This document shows, piece after piece, positions 7,326-15,673 of a stretch of 64,000 nt of DNA (position 1 is its first letter; each line of letters opens with the position of its first letter). Source of the stretch: Geodermatophilus ruber (GTDB lineage Bacteria; Actinomycetota; Actinomycetes; Mycobacteriales; Geodermatophilaceae); contig NZ_FOSW01000005.1 of the NCBI RefSeq assembly GCF_900114385.1, forward strand, positions 1 through 64,000, written 5' to 3'. The position numbers were made by a program, and so were the translations under genes. The notes under the pieces were generated by a model. It was given only the letters and a program-made list of their open reading frames with translations. It had not been told where the DNA came from and searched no databases.

Positions 7326-8240
7326 TCAGCCCAGGTCCGCCGTGGCAAAGGTGTCGCACCGCGCCGGGTCGCCGGTCTGGTAGCCGGTGGTGAACCAGCG
7401 CTGCCGCTGCTCGGACGAGCCGTGCGTGAACGCGTCCTGGTCCACCGTGCCGCCGCCGAGGTTCTCCTGGATGAAGTCGTCCCCGATCCGGCCGGCGGCG
7501 TCCAGCGCGCGGTCGATGTCGTCCTGGGTGATCTCGGCGATCAGCGGCTCACCCGAGTCGTCCGGCACGTTCTCGGCGTGGTTGGCCCAGGCGCCGGCGT
7601 AGCAGTCGGCCTGCAGCTCGAGCCGGACGGTGCCGCTGGCCGGGCCGGACTCGCCGGGGGTCACCTGCCGGTTGGTGCCGAGCAGGTTCTGCACGTGGTG
7701 GGCGTACTCGTGGGCGATCACGTAGGCGTTGACGAACAGCCCGCCCTGCGCGCCGAACTGCTGCTGCAGCTGGTCGAAGAACGACAGGTCGATGTAGACC
7801 AGCTGGTCGGCCGGGCAGTAGAAGGGGCCCGAGCCGCTGGTGGCGCCCCCGCAGCTGGTCTGCACCGAGCCGGAGAAGAACACCGTGTCGGTGGGGGAGT
7901 AGCGGTCACCCAGCACGCCGGCCCAGTAGTCCTGGATCGACTCGATGTCGGCCACGACCGCGCAGTCGACCGAGTCGTTGGCGTCCGCCCCGGTCCGGCA
8001 GTTCTGCTCCAGCTGGCCGTTGTCGGCGGTCTCGCCCTGGGCCAGGCCGCCCAGCTGCCCGAGCGCCGCCCCCGTGCCGCCGTCCCCGCCGCCGAGGAGC
8101 TGGAACAGCACCAGCACGACGACGCCGACCACGCCGAGCCCGCCGCCGCCCACGGCCAGCCCCCGGCCGCCGCGCACGCCGCCGCCACGGCGGTCCTGCA
8201 CGCCGGACGTGTCGAGGTCGGCTCCCTCGCGGTACCTCAT
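7326..8240 (-). CDS. Neutral zinc metallopeptidase (YpfJ/KPN_02809 family)
   Basis: A 304-aa membrane-anchored zinc peptidase of the neutral zinc metallopeptidase family. It begins MRYREGADLDTS, the family's typical start, then a Gly/Arg stretch and one membrane helix (residues about 33-55). The external part contains HEYAHHVQ, the HExxH zinc motif, in VIAHEYAHHVQNLLGT, and later LELQADCYAGAWA, whose ELQAD supplies the third ligand. Family length is about 280-300 aa. The start at 8240 is chosen from that conserved N-terminus, not the longer frame to 8342. Its physiological substrate is unknown. It is transcribed with the enoyl-CoA hydratase, 1 bp apart. Confidence 0.9.
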   Translation of the reverse strand: MRYREGADLDTSGVQDRRGGGVRGGRGLAVGGGGLGVVGVVVLVLFQLLGGGDGGTGAALGQLGGLAQGETADNGQLEQNCRTGADANDSVDCAVVADIESIQDYWAGVLGDRYSPTDTVFFSGSVQTSCGGATSGSGPFYCPADQLVYIDLSFFDQLQQQFGAQGGLFVNAYVIAHEYAHHVQNLLGTNRQVTPGESGPASGTVRLELQADCYAGAWANHAENVPDDSGEPLIAEITQDDIDRALDAAGRIGDDFIQENLGGGTVDQDAFTHGSSEQRQRWFTTGYQTGDPARCDTFATADLG

Positions 8241-8316
8241 CGGTGGACACCCTCCGGGTCGCGTGGCACACCGAGACGGTGCCATCCGCAGCGCGGTTGC
8301 CCCGACCGGGGGTGGG

Positions 8317-9174
8317 TCATGCGCGCTCGGCGGCCTCCCCACCGACCGGCGTCCGGCTGGGCCTTTCCCTGGGGGCGCCGCGCAGGAACAGGTACCAGTA
8401 GGACGTCGAGACGAAGATCACCGCGCCGACCACGTTCCCCAGGGAGGCCATCAGCCAGTTGAACAGGGTGTCGCCCCAGCCGATCCCGGGCACGCCGGCG
8501 AACATCGCGGCGGGCAGGAAGAACATGTTGGCCACGACGTGGTCGAAGCCCATCGCGACGAAGGCCATGATCGGCATGAAGATCGCGAGGATCTTGCCGG
8601 AGACCGCGGACGTCGCCAGCGACATCCACACCGCGAGGCAGACCAGCCAGTTGCAGCCGACGCCGCGCAGGAAGATCTGCCACGCCGACTCGTTTAGCGC
8701 CTTGTTCCCGGCGATCTGGGCCAGCCGGTCGTGCAGCAGGCCGGGGGTGCCCGAGGCGCCGGGCGGGCCGATCACCCCGGCCTGGACGGCGAGGAAGTAC
8801 GCCACGAACAGCGCCCCGAGCAGGTTGCCCAGCAGCACGAGGGTGAGGTTCCGGACGGTGTCCCCCGTGGTCAGCCGGCCGTGCATGGCGCTGAGCGGGA
8901 CGAGCATCATGTTGCCGGTGGCGAGGTCGGAGCCTGCGATGAGCACGAGCACCAGGCCCAGGGTGAAGGCCGCGCCCATGAAGAGCGTCGGCAGCGTGCC
9001 CCACCGGGCCGGGTCCAGTCCGGAGGAGACGGTGATCGCCACCGGGGCGCCGAAGGCGATGTAGGCGCCGCCGAGGAAGGAGCTGACCAGGACGCGGTCC
9101 CACGTCCGGTGGACCTTCTTGGCGCCGGTCTCGCTGGCCACCTGGGCCATCTCGGGGGGCTGGCGGTCGGGCAT
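8317..9174 (-). CDS. Formate/nitrite transporter (FocA/NirC) family channel
   Basis: A 285-aa membrane protein with about six helices and FNT signatures: FLGGAYIAFGAPVAI in helix 1, LFMGAAFTLGLVLVLIAGSD, then GNMMLVPLS, and LRGVGCNWLVCLAVWMS near the pore. FNT proteins are pentameric channels for formate, nitrite or hydrosulfide, usually exchanging with protons. ATG 9174 is preferred because TCTGGAG sits 6 nt ahead; ATG at 9198 lacks such a site. No nitrite reductase or formate enzyme lies nearby, so the substrate is open. It is divergent from the lipoprotein gene at 9317. Confidence 0.9.
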   Translation of the reverse strand: MPDRQPPEMAQVASETGAKKVHRTWDRVLVSSFLGGAYIAFGAPVAITVSSGLDPARWGTLPTLFMGAAFTLGLVLVLIAGSDLATGNMMLVPLSAMHGRLTTGDTVRNLTLVLLGNLLGALFVAYFLAVQAGVIGPPGASGTPGLLHDRLAQIAGNKALNESAWQIFLRGVGCNWLVCLAVWMSLATSAVSGKILAIFMPIMAFVAMGFDHVVANMFFLPAAMFAGVPGIGWGDTLFNWLMASLGNVVGAVIFVSTSYWYLFLRGAPRERPSRTPVGGEAAERA

Positions 9175-9316
9175 CACGTCTCCAGAGGATGCGCACACCT
9201 CGCGTTCGACCGACCGTACGTCCGGCGTTCGGGGTCGGCACGTCGGCGGTGGAGGGCCGCACCGCCCGGCGGCGGCGATCTAGGGTCGGACGACATCCAC
9301 CGAGCCGGGAGAGCAG

Positions 9317-9712
9317 ATGGCCGTCTCCAACCGCGTCCGCAGCGCCCTGACGACCACGGTGCTCGCGACGGCGGCCACCGGGTTCCTCGCCGGCTGCTCG
9401 GCGGGGGAGGACGAGCAGGAGCAGGTCGCCTACTGCACCGACGAGAACGGCGAGATCGTCGACGACGACTACTGCGACGACGACTACCGCGGGCCCGGCG
9501 CGGGGCTGTTCTTCCTCTACCTCGGCGGCTTCCGCCCCGGCCTGCCGGTGGGCACCGTGCTGCCCCGGGGCGGCACCCGGATCGCCCCGACCGACACCGC
9601 GGCCCGCCAGCGCGCCGGCCTGCCCGGCACCGGGCGGGTCGATGCCGGCACACGGGTCAGCGGCGGCATCGGCAGCGGGATCGGCGGTCGCGCCGGCACC
9701 GCGGGCGGCTGA
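9317..9712 (+). CDS. Small YgiB-like lipoprotein
   Basis: A 131-aa lipoprotein with signal peptide and lipobox LAGC (Cys about residue 27). An acidic Cys-containing segment follows (YCTDENGEIVDDDYCDDDY), then an aromatic stretch (LFFLYLGGF) and a Gly/Arg/Ala-rich tail ending in GGIGSGIGG-type repeats. E. coli YgiB has the same order: lipobox, acidic Cys region, Gly/Ser/Arg tail. As in E. coli, a YgiC-like glutathionylspermidine-synthase homolog lies 32 bp downstream. GGGAGAG precedes the ATG. Sequence similarity to YgiB cannot be scored by eye; the relation rests on layout and neighbour. Function unknown. Confidence 0.7.
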   Translation: MAVSNRVRSALTTTVLATAATGFLAGCSAGEDEQEQVAYCTDENGEIVDDDYCDDDYRGPGAGLFFLYLGGFRPGLPVGTVLPRGGTRIAPTDTAARQRAGLPGTGRVDAGTRVSGGIGSGIGGRAGTAGG

Positions 9713-9744
9713 GTGCGGCCGGTTCACGACGAGCGGGGAGCGGC

Positions 9745-10998
9745 ATGAGGCGGATCGAGGGCGGGGCGGTCCGGCCCGGCTGGGAGGCGGAGATCGAGGC
9801 CCAGGGACTGGTCTTCAACCGCACCCACCTTCCCGGCGGCGAGGTGCGCAGCTACTGGCGCGAGGGCCCCTTCTACGACTTCTCGCTGGCCGAGGTGCAG
9901 CGGCTCGAGGGCTGGGTGGCCCAGCTGTTCGAGATGTGCGTGGCCGCCGGCGAGTACGTCCTCGAGCACGACCTGTTCGACCGGATGGGGATCCCGCCGA
10001 TCGCCCGGCCGGAGATCCGCCGCACGTGGGAGGCCGAGCCGCCCAGCGTCTACGGCCGCTTCGACCTGCGCTACGACGGGCACGGCCCACCCAGGCTGCT
10101 GGAGTTCAACGCCGACACCCCGACCGGGCTGGTCGAGTCCGCCGTCACCCAGTGGAACTGGCACCTGTTCACCGGCCAGGGCAGCGACCAGTGGAACGCC
10201 CTGCACGAGCGGCTGGTGACGGCCTGGAAGCGCAACCTGCTGCGGTGGGAGCGGCGCACCGGCGTCCGCCCCCGGGTGCACCTGGCCTGGACGGCGGAGG
10301 AGACCTCGGGCGAGGACCGGATGACCGTGGCCTACCTGATGGACACCGTCGTGCAGGCCGGCTACGAGGCCATCGAGCTGATCGTCGAGGACATCGCGCT
10401 CGACCCGAACGACGGGCGCTTCTACGACCCGCAGGGCCGCCACCTGGACGTCGTCTTCAAGCTCTACCCCTGGGAGTGGCTGGTCGAGGACGAGTTCGGC
10501 CCCGCGGTGCTGGCCGACGCCGCCCGGCCCGGCGGCACCACCTGGGTCGAGCCCGCCTACAAGATGCTCTGGAGCACCAAGGCGCTGCTGCCGGTGCTCT
10601 GGCAGCTGTTCGGCAGCGACCCGGTGCTGGGCGAGCTGCTGCTGCCGGCCTACTTCGCCGACGAGATGCCCTCGAGCTGGCGCACCTACGTGCGCAAGCC
10701 CCTGTGGGGCCGCGAGGGCGCCAACGTGGCGATCGTCCGGGACGGCGCGGTCGCCGTCGAGCTGCCGGGGCGCTACGGCATCGAGGGGTACGTCGTCCAG
10801 GAGTACGCCCCGCTGCCGGACTTCCCCGGGGTCGACGGGCCGCACCGCCCGGTGCTGGGTGCCTGGGTGGTCGACGGCGAGCCGGCCGGGCTGGGTATCC
10901 GGGAGAGCGACGGGCCGATCACCGACAACCTCAGCTGGTTCGTGCCGCACACCATCGACTTCGCGGCTCCGGAGGCCGATCGGCGCCGGCGGTCCTAG
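9745..10998 (+). CDS. Glutathionylspermidine synthase family protein (YgiC/YjfC-like)
   Basis: A 417-aa ATP-grasp protein matching the C-terminal synthetase domain of glutathionylspermidine synthase but lacking the amidase domain. Visible blocks are SVYGRFDLRYDG, LLEFNADTPTGLVESAV (conserved in YgiC/YjfC), WTAEETSGEDRMTVAYLM, FKLYPWEWLVEDEFG and RKPLWGREGANV (nucleotide binding). Family members without amidase are thought to form amide bonds between an amine and a peptide-like carboxylate, but no product is established. Actinobacteria use mycothiol, not glutathione, so the substrate here is open. GGGGAG lies 4 nt before the ATG. It pairs with the YgiB-like lipoprotein upstream. Confidence 0.88.
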   Translation: MRRIEGGAVRPGWEAEIEAQGLVFNRTHLPGGEVRSYWREGPFYDFSLAEVQRLEGWVAQLFEMCVAAGEYVLEHDLFDRMGIPPIARPEIRRTWEAEPPSVYGRFDLRYDGHGPPRLLEFNADTPTGLVESAVTQWNWHLFTGQGSDQWNALHERLVTAWKRNLLRWERRTGVRPRVHLAWTAEETSGEDRMTVAYLMDTVVQAGYEAIELIVEDIALDPNDGRFYDPQGRHLDVVFKLYPWEWLVEDEFGPAVLADAARPGGTTWVEPAYKMLWSTKALLPVLWQLFGSDPVLGELLLPAYFADEMPSSWRTYVRKPLWGREGANVAIVRDGAVAVELPGRYGIEGYVVQEYAPLPDFPGVDGPHRPVLGAWVVDGEPAGLGIRESDGPITDNLSWFVPHTIDFAAPEADRRRRS

Positions 10999-11001
10999 GT
11001 T
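10996..11001 (+). promoter_or_regulatory. Leaderless -10 hexamer of the Ddn-like gene
   Basis: TAGGTT matches the actinobacterial TANNNT -10 element and lies exactly 6 nt before ATG 11008. This is the spacing that starts transcription at the start codon. No Shine-Dalgarno is present. It overlaps the stop (TAG 10996-10998) of the upstream YgiC-like gene. Confidence 0.6.
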
Positions 11002-11007
11002 CGAGGC

Positions 11008-11454
11008 ATGCCGCTGGAAGGTGAGTACGAACCCAGCCCGCAGCAGTGGGTCCGCGACCAGGTGGAGCTCTACGAGCGCACCGGGGGCCGGGAGGGCAAC
11101 ACGCTGCTCGACCGCGGGCTCCCCGTGGTCATCTACAGCACCCGGGGTGCGAAGAGCGGCAAGGTGCGCAAGCAGCCGCTCATGCGGGTGGAGCACGACG
11201 GGGCCTACCTGATGGTCGGCTCCATGGGCGGTGCCCCGACGGATCCGGCGTGGGTGGCGAACCTGCGCGCGCACCCCGATCAGGTGACCGTGCAGGACGG
11301 CCCCGAACCGTGGGACGGCGTGGCCCGCGAGCTCTCCGGGGACGAGCGGGCGCAGTGGTGGGAGCGAGCCGTGGCGGCGTTCCCGGACTACGCCGACTAC
11401 CAGACGAAGACCGACCGGCAGATCCCGGTGTTCGTCGTCGAGCGGCGGTCCTGA
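11008..11454 (+). CDS. Deazaflavin (F420)-dependent nitroreductase family protein (Ddn-like)
   Basis: A 148-aa split-barrel protein of the Ddn/F420 oxidoreductase family. Family blocks are VVIYSTRGAKSGKVRKQPLM (the loop that binds F420 phosphate), YLMVGSMGGAP, PAWVANLRAHPDQVTVQ and FPDYADYQTKTDRQIPVFVVE. Such enzymes reduce quinones or other small molecules using F420H2. Family length is about 130-150 aa, so it is complete. The promoter is leaderless, so it is probably transcribed on its own although only 9 bp follow the upstream gene. The physiological substrate is unknown. Confidence 0.9.
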   Translation: MPLEGEYEPSPQQWVRDQVELYERTGGREGNTLLDRGLPVVIYSTRGAKSGKVRKQPLMRVEHDGAYLMVGSMGGAPTDPAWVANLRAHPDQVTVQDGPEPWDGVARELSGDERAQWWERAVAAFPDYADYQTKTDRQIPVFVVERRS

Positions 11455-11470
11455 CACCCCCGTGCCGAGC

Positions 11471-11489
11471 TGAGGCAAGGCTGCCCTAA
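11471..11489 (+). promoter_or_regulatory. Iron box (DtxR/IdeR-like operator) of the siderophore-binding gene
   Basis: TGAGGCAAGGCTGCCCTAA matches about 14 of 19 positions of the DtxR/IdeR consensus and is itself a dyad (AGGCAAGGCTGCCCT). It ends 44 bp before the GTG of a siderophore-binding lipoprotein. It is the second such box in the window beside an iron-uptake gene. Confidence 0.65.
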
Positions 11490-11533
11490 GTTCTCCGTGA
11501 CGCCGGAGGGGCCGGCGGATCAGGAGGACCACT

Positions 11534-12493
11534 GTGCACGGGATGGGGCGCTACCGCCGGACGGCACTCGCGCTGGCGGTGGGGCTCGTGCTCGCCGGCT
11601 GCGGCTCGGACGACGGGGGCAGGGGTGCCGAACCCACGGCCGGGACGCGCACGGTCGAGCACGCGTCCGGGACGACGGAGATCGAGGGCGCCCCCGAGCG
11701 GGTCGTCGTCCTCGACACCGGGGAGCTGGACAGCGTCCTGGCTCTCGGCGTCACCCCGGTCGGCTCGGTGCGCACCGCGGTCAGCGACGAGCTGCCGGGC
11801 TACATCCAGGACGCCGGCGTGGACCCGGCCGACATCGCCAACGTCGGCACCATCAGCGAACCCGACCTCGAGGCGATCGCCGCCCTGGAGCCCGACCTGA
11901 TCCTGTCGAACATGGTCCGGCACGCCGACATCTACGAGCAGCTGGCGGCCATCGCCCCCACCGTGTTCGCCGCGTCGGTCGGCGAGGCGTGGAAGGACAA
12001 CCTGCGGCTGGCCGGCGAGGCGCTCGACCGCGCAGAGGAGGCCGAGGAGCTGCTGGCCGAGTACGAGCAGCGCGCCGGGGAGGTCGGGGAGCTCTACGGC
12101 GACCCGGCGGCCACCGAGGTGAGCATGGTGCGCTTCCTCGACGGCTCGGCCGTGCGGCTCTACGGGGTGGGCTCGTTCATCGGCGCGGTGCTGGCCGACG
12201 TCGGCTTCGCGCGGCCTGAGCTGCAGCGCACGCAGGAGACCTTCGTCGAGGTGAGCCCGGAGAACATCTCGCAGGCCGACGGCGACCTGGTGTTCTCCGC
12301 CGCCTACGGCGCGGACGGGCAGACCGCCGCCGGGCAGATCACCGCCGGCGGGCTGTGGCAGGGCATTCCCGCCGTGCAGGAGGGCCGGGCGTTCGAGGTC
12401 GACGACGACCGCTGGTTCCTGGCCATCGGCCCGCTGGGCGCCGGCCTGGTGCTCGACGACCTGGAGGAGGTCGCCGGCCGGCTGCAGGGCTGA
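11534..12493 (+). CDS. Iron-siderophore ABC transporter substrate-binding lipoprotein
   Basis: A 319-aa FepB/FhuD-type binding lipoprotein. The signal peptide ends in lipobox LAGC (Cys about residue 24). The mature protein has TRTVEHASGTTEIEGAPERV, the usual start of this class, then LALGVTPVGS, EPDLEAIAALEPDLIL and a C-terminal lobe with IPAVQEGRAFEVDDDRW. AGGAGG lies 6 nt before the GTG. It captures ferric siderophores outside the membrane for an ABC permease not encoded nearby, so it must share one located elsewhere. The iron box upstream indicates repression when iron is plentiful. Which siderophore it binds cannot be told. Confidence 0.92.
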   Translation: MHGMGRYRRTALALAVGLVLAGCGSDDGGRGAEPTAGTRTVEHASGTTEIEGAPERVVVLDTGELDSVLALGVTPVGSVRTAVSDELPGYIQDAGVDPADIANVGTISEPDLEAIAALEPDLILSNMVRHADIYEQLAAIAPTVFAASVGEAWKDNLRLAGEALDRAEEAEELLAEYEQRAGEVGELYGDPAATEVSMVRFLDGSAVRLYGVGSFIGAVLADVGFARPELQRTQETFVEVSPENISQADGDLVFSAAYGADGQTAAGQITAGGLWQGIPAVQEGRAFEVDDDRWFLAIGPLGAGLVLDDLEEVAGRLQG

Positions 12494-12499
12494 GCCGTT

Positions 12500-12529
12500 C
12501 CCGCCCCGGCCGGCGCCGGCCGGGGCGGG
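12500..12529. terminator. 30-bp perfect palindrome between convergent genes
   Basis: CCCGCCCCGGCCGGC is followed at once by its exact complement, a perfect 15+15 palindrome. It lies 6 bp after the siderophore-binding gene stop and 4 bp from the FUSC stop. It is well placed as a bidirectional terminator. Confidence 0.65.
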
Positions 12530-12533
12530 GTGG

Positions 12534-14114
12534 TCACCGGGCGAGGTCGTCGGCGATGCGCCGGGCGAGGGAGCCGGCGAGCGCGTCGTCGCGCCGGGCC
12601 CGGGCGCCGAGCAGCCCCCAGCCGAGGTCCGCCACCCAGCGTGAGCGGCGCAGCCACGCGGTCGCCTGCGCGGGGGGCAGCAGCTCGGCTCGCGCGGCGG
12701 TGGCCACCTCGTTGAGCTGCACGAGGGCGTCGTGCAGCCGGCCGTCGGCCGCCGACCCCGGGGGCGCCACGGACGCGGCCACCGCCGCGTCGGCCGCGGT
12801 GCCCACCGTTCCCGGCAGCCGCCGGCTGGCGGCCCGGGCGAGCAGGGTCAGGCCCACGGCCAGGGCCAGCACGATGCCGACGGCGGTCTCGGCCAGCCGC
12901 TCGCCGACCAGGGCGACGCCGGGGAGGGTCGGCACGCCGATGTGCACGAGCAGCAGCACCAGCGGCGTGATGAACGCGACGGCCAGCACGTACTGGTGGA
13001 CGATCAGCAGCTCCACACCCAGCTGCAGGACGCCGACCAGTGCGATCTCCACGGCGAGCGGCAGGTCCAGCCAGATGAGCAGGGCGGCGACGAGAACACC
13101 GAGCACGGTGCCGGTCGCCCGGTGCAGGGCCCGCGCCCGGGTGGCGCGCGCGTCCGTGCCCAGCTGCACGCCGACCGCCGTGCTCACCGCCCAGTAGGGG
13201 CTGGCCAGGCCCAGCGCGGTGGCGATCAGGCCGGCGGCGCCGGCGCCCACGCCGATGCGCAGCCCCGTCGACGCCCAGGGGGCGTGCCACCAGCGGGGGT
13301 CGCGCGGCTCGCCCTCCGGGAGCGGGCCGGTGCCCGGCGGGGTCGCCGGCAGCGCCTGCATGAACCGCTGCTCGAGCGCGTCCAGCCGGGCCCGCAGCGA
13401 CCCGTCGTCCCGCCGGCTGCCCCCGCGGACGGCGGCGTCGGCCACGCGCACCGCCCGGGCCACCGCGCCGGGGCGGGTGGTGCCCGGCTCACCCCGCTCG
13501 ACCGCGGCGACGGCGTCCTCGGCGGCGAGCAGAGCCCGGCGCTCGGGTCCGGTGGGATCCCACAGCCACGGCAGCATGCAGCCGATCCAGGCCAGCGCCG
13601 CACCGCCCGCGGCCGCCAGCAGGTGCAGGCCCGGCTCGCCGGCGGTGCCCAGGGCGCTGGACCCTCCGGCGACCAGGACGATGCCGAGCGGGCCCGGCGG
13701 GCCGACCCGCCAGACCACCGTCGCCGCGGCGGCACCGGCGGCGAGCGCACCGCACAGCAGGGAGAGCAGCACCGGGTGCGGGCCGGTCAGCGCGCCGAGC
13801 GTGCCGGCGACGGCGAGGGTGACCCCGACGGCGGCCACCACGACCGCGCGCCGCCGGTAGGGCAGGGCGTGCCCGTACACCGCGGTCAGCGCGCCGAGCG
13901 CGGCCGCCGACCCGAGCTCGGGCCGGCCCAGGGCCACCCCGACCGCGAGCGGCACCACGATGCAGACGGCGGCGGTGACCCCGCGGCGGCCACCGGTCTG
14001 CCACAGCGCCGAGAGGGCGGGCAGGGACGGGCCGAGCAGGTGCGGGCGCACCCGCCGCACGGGGGACGGAGCACCGGACACGTGCTCATCGTCGCCGGTC
14101 CCGGCCGGCCGCAC
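12534..14114 (-). CDS. FUSC family membrane protein (YccS-like)
   Basis: A 526-aa inner-membrane protein with two blocks of about six helices: residues about 40-175 and about 285-430, separated by a soluble helical region with LDALEQRFMQALPATPPG. The second block carries the FUSC pattern YWAVSTAVGVQLGTDARATRARALHRATGTVLGV. The family includes fusaric-acid and aromatic-acid exporters, but no outer-membrane or MFP partner is here and none is expected. The GTG at 14114 is uncertain; GTG at 14079 (VSGAPSPVRRVRP) is an alternative. A role in exporting small toxic acids is only a family-level inference. Confidence 0.82.
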   Translation of the reverse strand: MRPAGTGDDEHVSGAPSPVRRVRPHLLGPSLPALSALWQTGGRRGVTAAVCIVVPLAVGVALGRPELGSAAALGALTAVYGHALPYRRRAVVVAAVGVTLAVAGTLGALTGPHPVLLSLLCGALAAGAAAATVVWRVGPPGPLGIVLVAGGSSALGTAGEPGLHLLAAAGGAALAWIGCMLPWLWDPTGPERRALLAAEDAVAAVERGEPGTTRPGAVARAVRVADAAVRGGSRRDDGSLRARLDALEQRFMQALPATPPGTGPLPEGEPRDPRWWHAPWASTGLRIGVGAGAAGLIATALGLASPYWAVSTAVGVQLGTDARATRARALHRATGTVLGVLVAALLIWLDLPLAVEIALVGVLQLGVELLIVHQYVLAVAFITPLVLLLVHIGVPTLPGVALVGERLAETAVGIVLALAVGLTLLARAASRRLPGTVGTAADAAVAASVAPPGSAADGRLHDALVQLNEVATAARAELLPPAQATAWLRRSRWVADLGWGLLGARARRDDALAGSLARRIADDLAR

Positions 14115-14159
14115 CGGCCGGGACCGGCGTGATCCCCGTCCCTGCGGGACCCGGGCCGG

Positions 14160-15530
14160 TCAGGCCGCGGGCTGCCGCTGCAGCGACTCGGCGTCCTCCT
14201 CCGCGCTGGCGTGCGGCTGGGGCATGAGCAGCAGCGCGACGAACGAGATCACCGCGCAGCCGATGATGTACATCGAGATCCAGAACGAGGACCCGGTCGC
14301 CGCGAGGATCGCCGCGGCGATCAGCGGCGCCGGGCCGCCGGCGATGACCGACGCGAGCTGGTAGCCCAGCCCCGCGCCGCTGTAGCGCACGCCGGTGCCG
14401 AAGGTCTCGGAGATCAGCGCCGCCTGCGGGCCGTACATGATGTCGTGGAAGACCAGCGACACGACGATCGCCAGCAGCACCAGCCCCGCCTGCCGGGTGT
14501 TGAGCAGGGCGTAGTAGGGGAAGGCGAACAGCCCGATCAGGACGATCCCGGTGCCGTAGACCAGCCGCCGGCCGAACCGGTCCGACAGGTGCCCGAACAG
14601 CGGCACGGTGATCATGCCGACGGCCGCGGCCACGAGGGTGTCGTTGAGCAGGGAGTCGCGATCCAGGCCCAGCTCCTCGGTGCCGTAGGCGAGCACGAAG
14701 GTGATGAACAGGTAGAACGGCGCCTGCTCCGCCATCCGGACGAACGCCGAGGTCGCGATCGCCCGGGGCTGGGTCCGGAAGACCTCCAGCACCGGCTGCT
14801 TCACCACGGTCTGCTCCTGGCGCAGCCGCGCGAACTGCGGCGTCTCCAGGATCGAGAGCCGGACGTACAGGCCGATGCCGACGAGCACGACGCTGAGCAG
14901 GAACGGGATCCGCCAGCCCCAGGCGTCGAAGCCGGCCGGCCCGGCGATCTCGGAGGTGATCCGGACCGCGAGAGTGGACAGCAGCAGCCCCAGCGGCACG
15001 CCCAGCTGGGGCAGGCTGGCCATGAACCCGCGCCGCCTGCTCGAACCCCACTCCATCGACAGGAGCACCGAGCCGCCCCACTCCCCGCCGACGCCGATGC
15101 CCTGCACGATCCGGAGCACGACCAGCAGGACCGGGGCGAGCGGGCCGATCGCGTCGTAGCCGGGCAGCAGGCCCATGAGCGCGGTCGCGGCGCCCATCAG
15201 GGTGAGGGTCGCGATCAGCGCCGCCTTGCGGCCGATCCGGTCGCCGTAGTGCCCGAAGATCGCCGCGCCCACCGGGCGGGCGGCGAACCCGACGAACAGC
15301 GTGGAGAACGAGGCCAGGGTGCCGGCCAGCGGGGACTCGGTCGGGAAGAAGATCTTCGGGAAGACCAGTGCGGCCGCCGTCCCGTAGAGGAAGAAGTCGT
15401 ACCACTCGATCGTCGTCCCGACGGTGCTCGCGACCGCCGCCTTGACGCGCTGCGACCGGACCGTCGGGGACGGGTGCCCGCCGCCGGGGCGGTGTTCTGC
15501 CGGCTGCTCGGGACGATTCGCGTCGGCCAT
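14160..15530 (-). CDS. MFS transporter, metabolite:H+ symporter (MHS) family
   Basis: A 456-aa 12-helix transporter of the ShiA/ProP/KgtP type. Its first helix begins TTIEWYDFFLYGTAAALVFPK, the MHS mark. The loop 2-3 motif is GHYGDRIGRKAAL and the second-half copy is GHLSDRFGRRL. IVQGIGVGGEWGGSVLLSMEW is the conserved helix-5 region. Likely substrates are small organic acids such as shikimate, oxoglutarate or dicarboxylates, taken up with protons. No catabolic genes beside it narrow this down. AGAGGAG lies 9 nt before the ATG. It may be co-transcribed with the FUSC gene downstream, 45 bp away. Confidence 0.92.
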   Translation of the reverse strand: MADANRPEQPAEHRPGGGHPSPTVRSQRVKAAVASTVGTTIEWYDFFLYGTAAALVFPKIFFPTESPLAGTLASFSTLFVGFAARPVGAAIFGHYGDRIGRKAALIATLTLMGAATALMGLLPGYDAIGPLAPVLLVVLRIVQGIGVGGEWGGSVLLSMEWGSSRRRGFMASLPQLGVPLGLLLSTLAVRITSEIAGPAGFDAWGWRIPFLLSVVLVGIGLYVRLSILETPQFARLRQEQTVVKQPVLEVFRTQPRAIATSAFVRMAEQAPFYLFITFVLAYGTEELGLDRDSLLNDTLVAAAVGMITVPLFGHLSDRFGRRLVYGTGIVLIGLFAFPYYALLNTRQAGLVLLAIVVSLVFHDIMYGPQAALISETFGTGVRYSGAGLGYQLASVIAGGPAPLIAAAILAATGSSFWISMYIIGCAVISFVALLLMPQPHASAEEDAESLQRQPAA

Positions 15531-15673
15531 CTGGAGACTCCTCTCCCGCGGGCACGCCGGGGCGCGCTGTGGCGCCGGTCACCCTCCGCCTGCGATGCGC
15601 GCGCGTCAATGCAGGAGCGGCTGCCTGTTCCTCCCCCGGGGGGCGCCGCCGCGGCGGCGACCGGCCCGGGGCT

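Noticed and set aside
8731..9744. N-terminal extension of the YgiC-like protein
   Set aside because: The frame runs antisense through the FNT channel gene and across the lipoprotein gene; the family start and ribosome site are at 9745.
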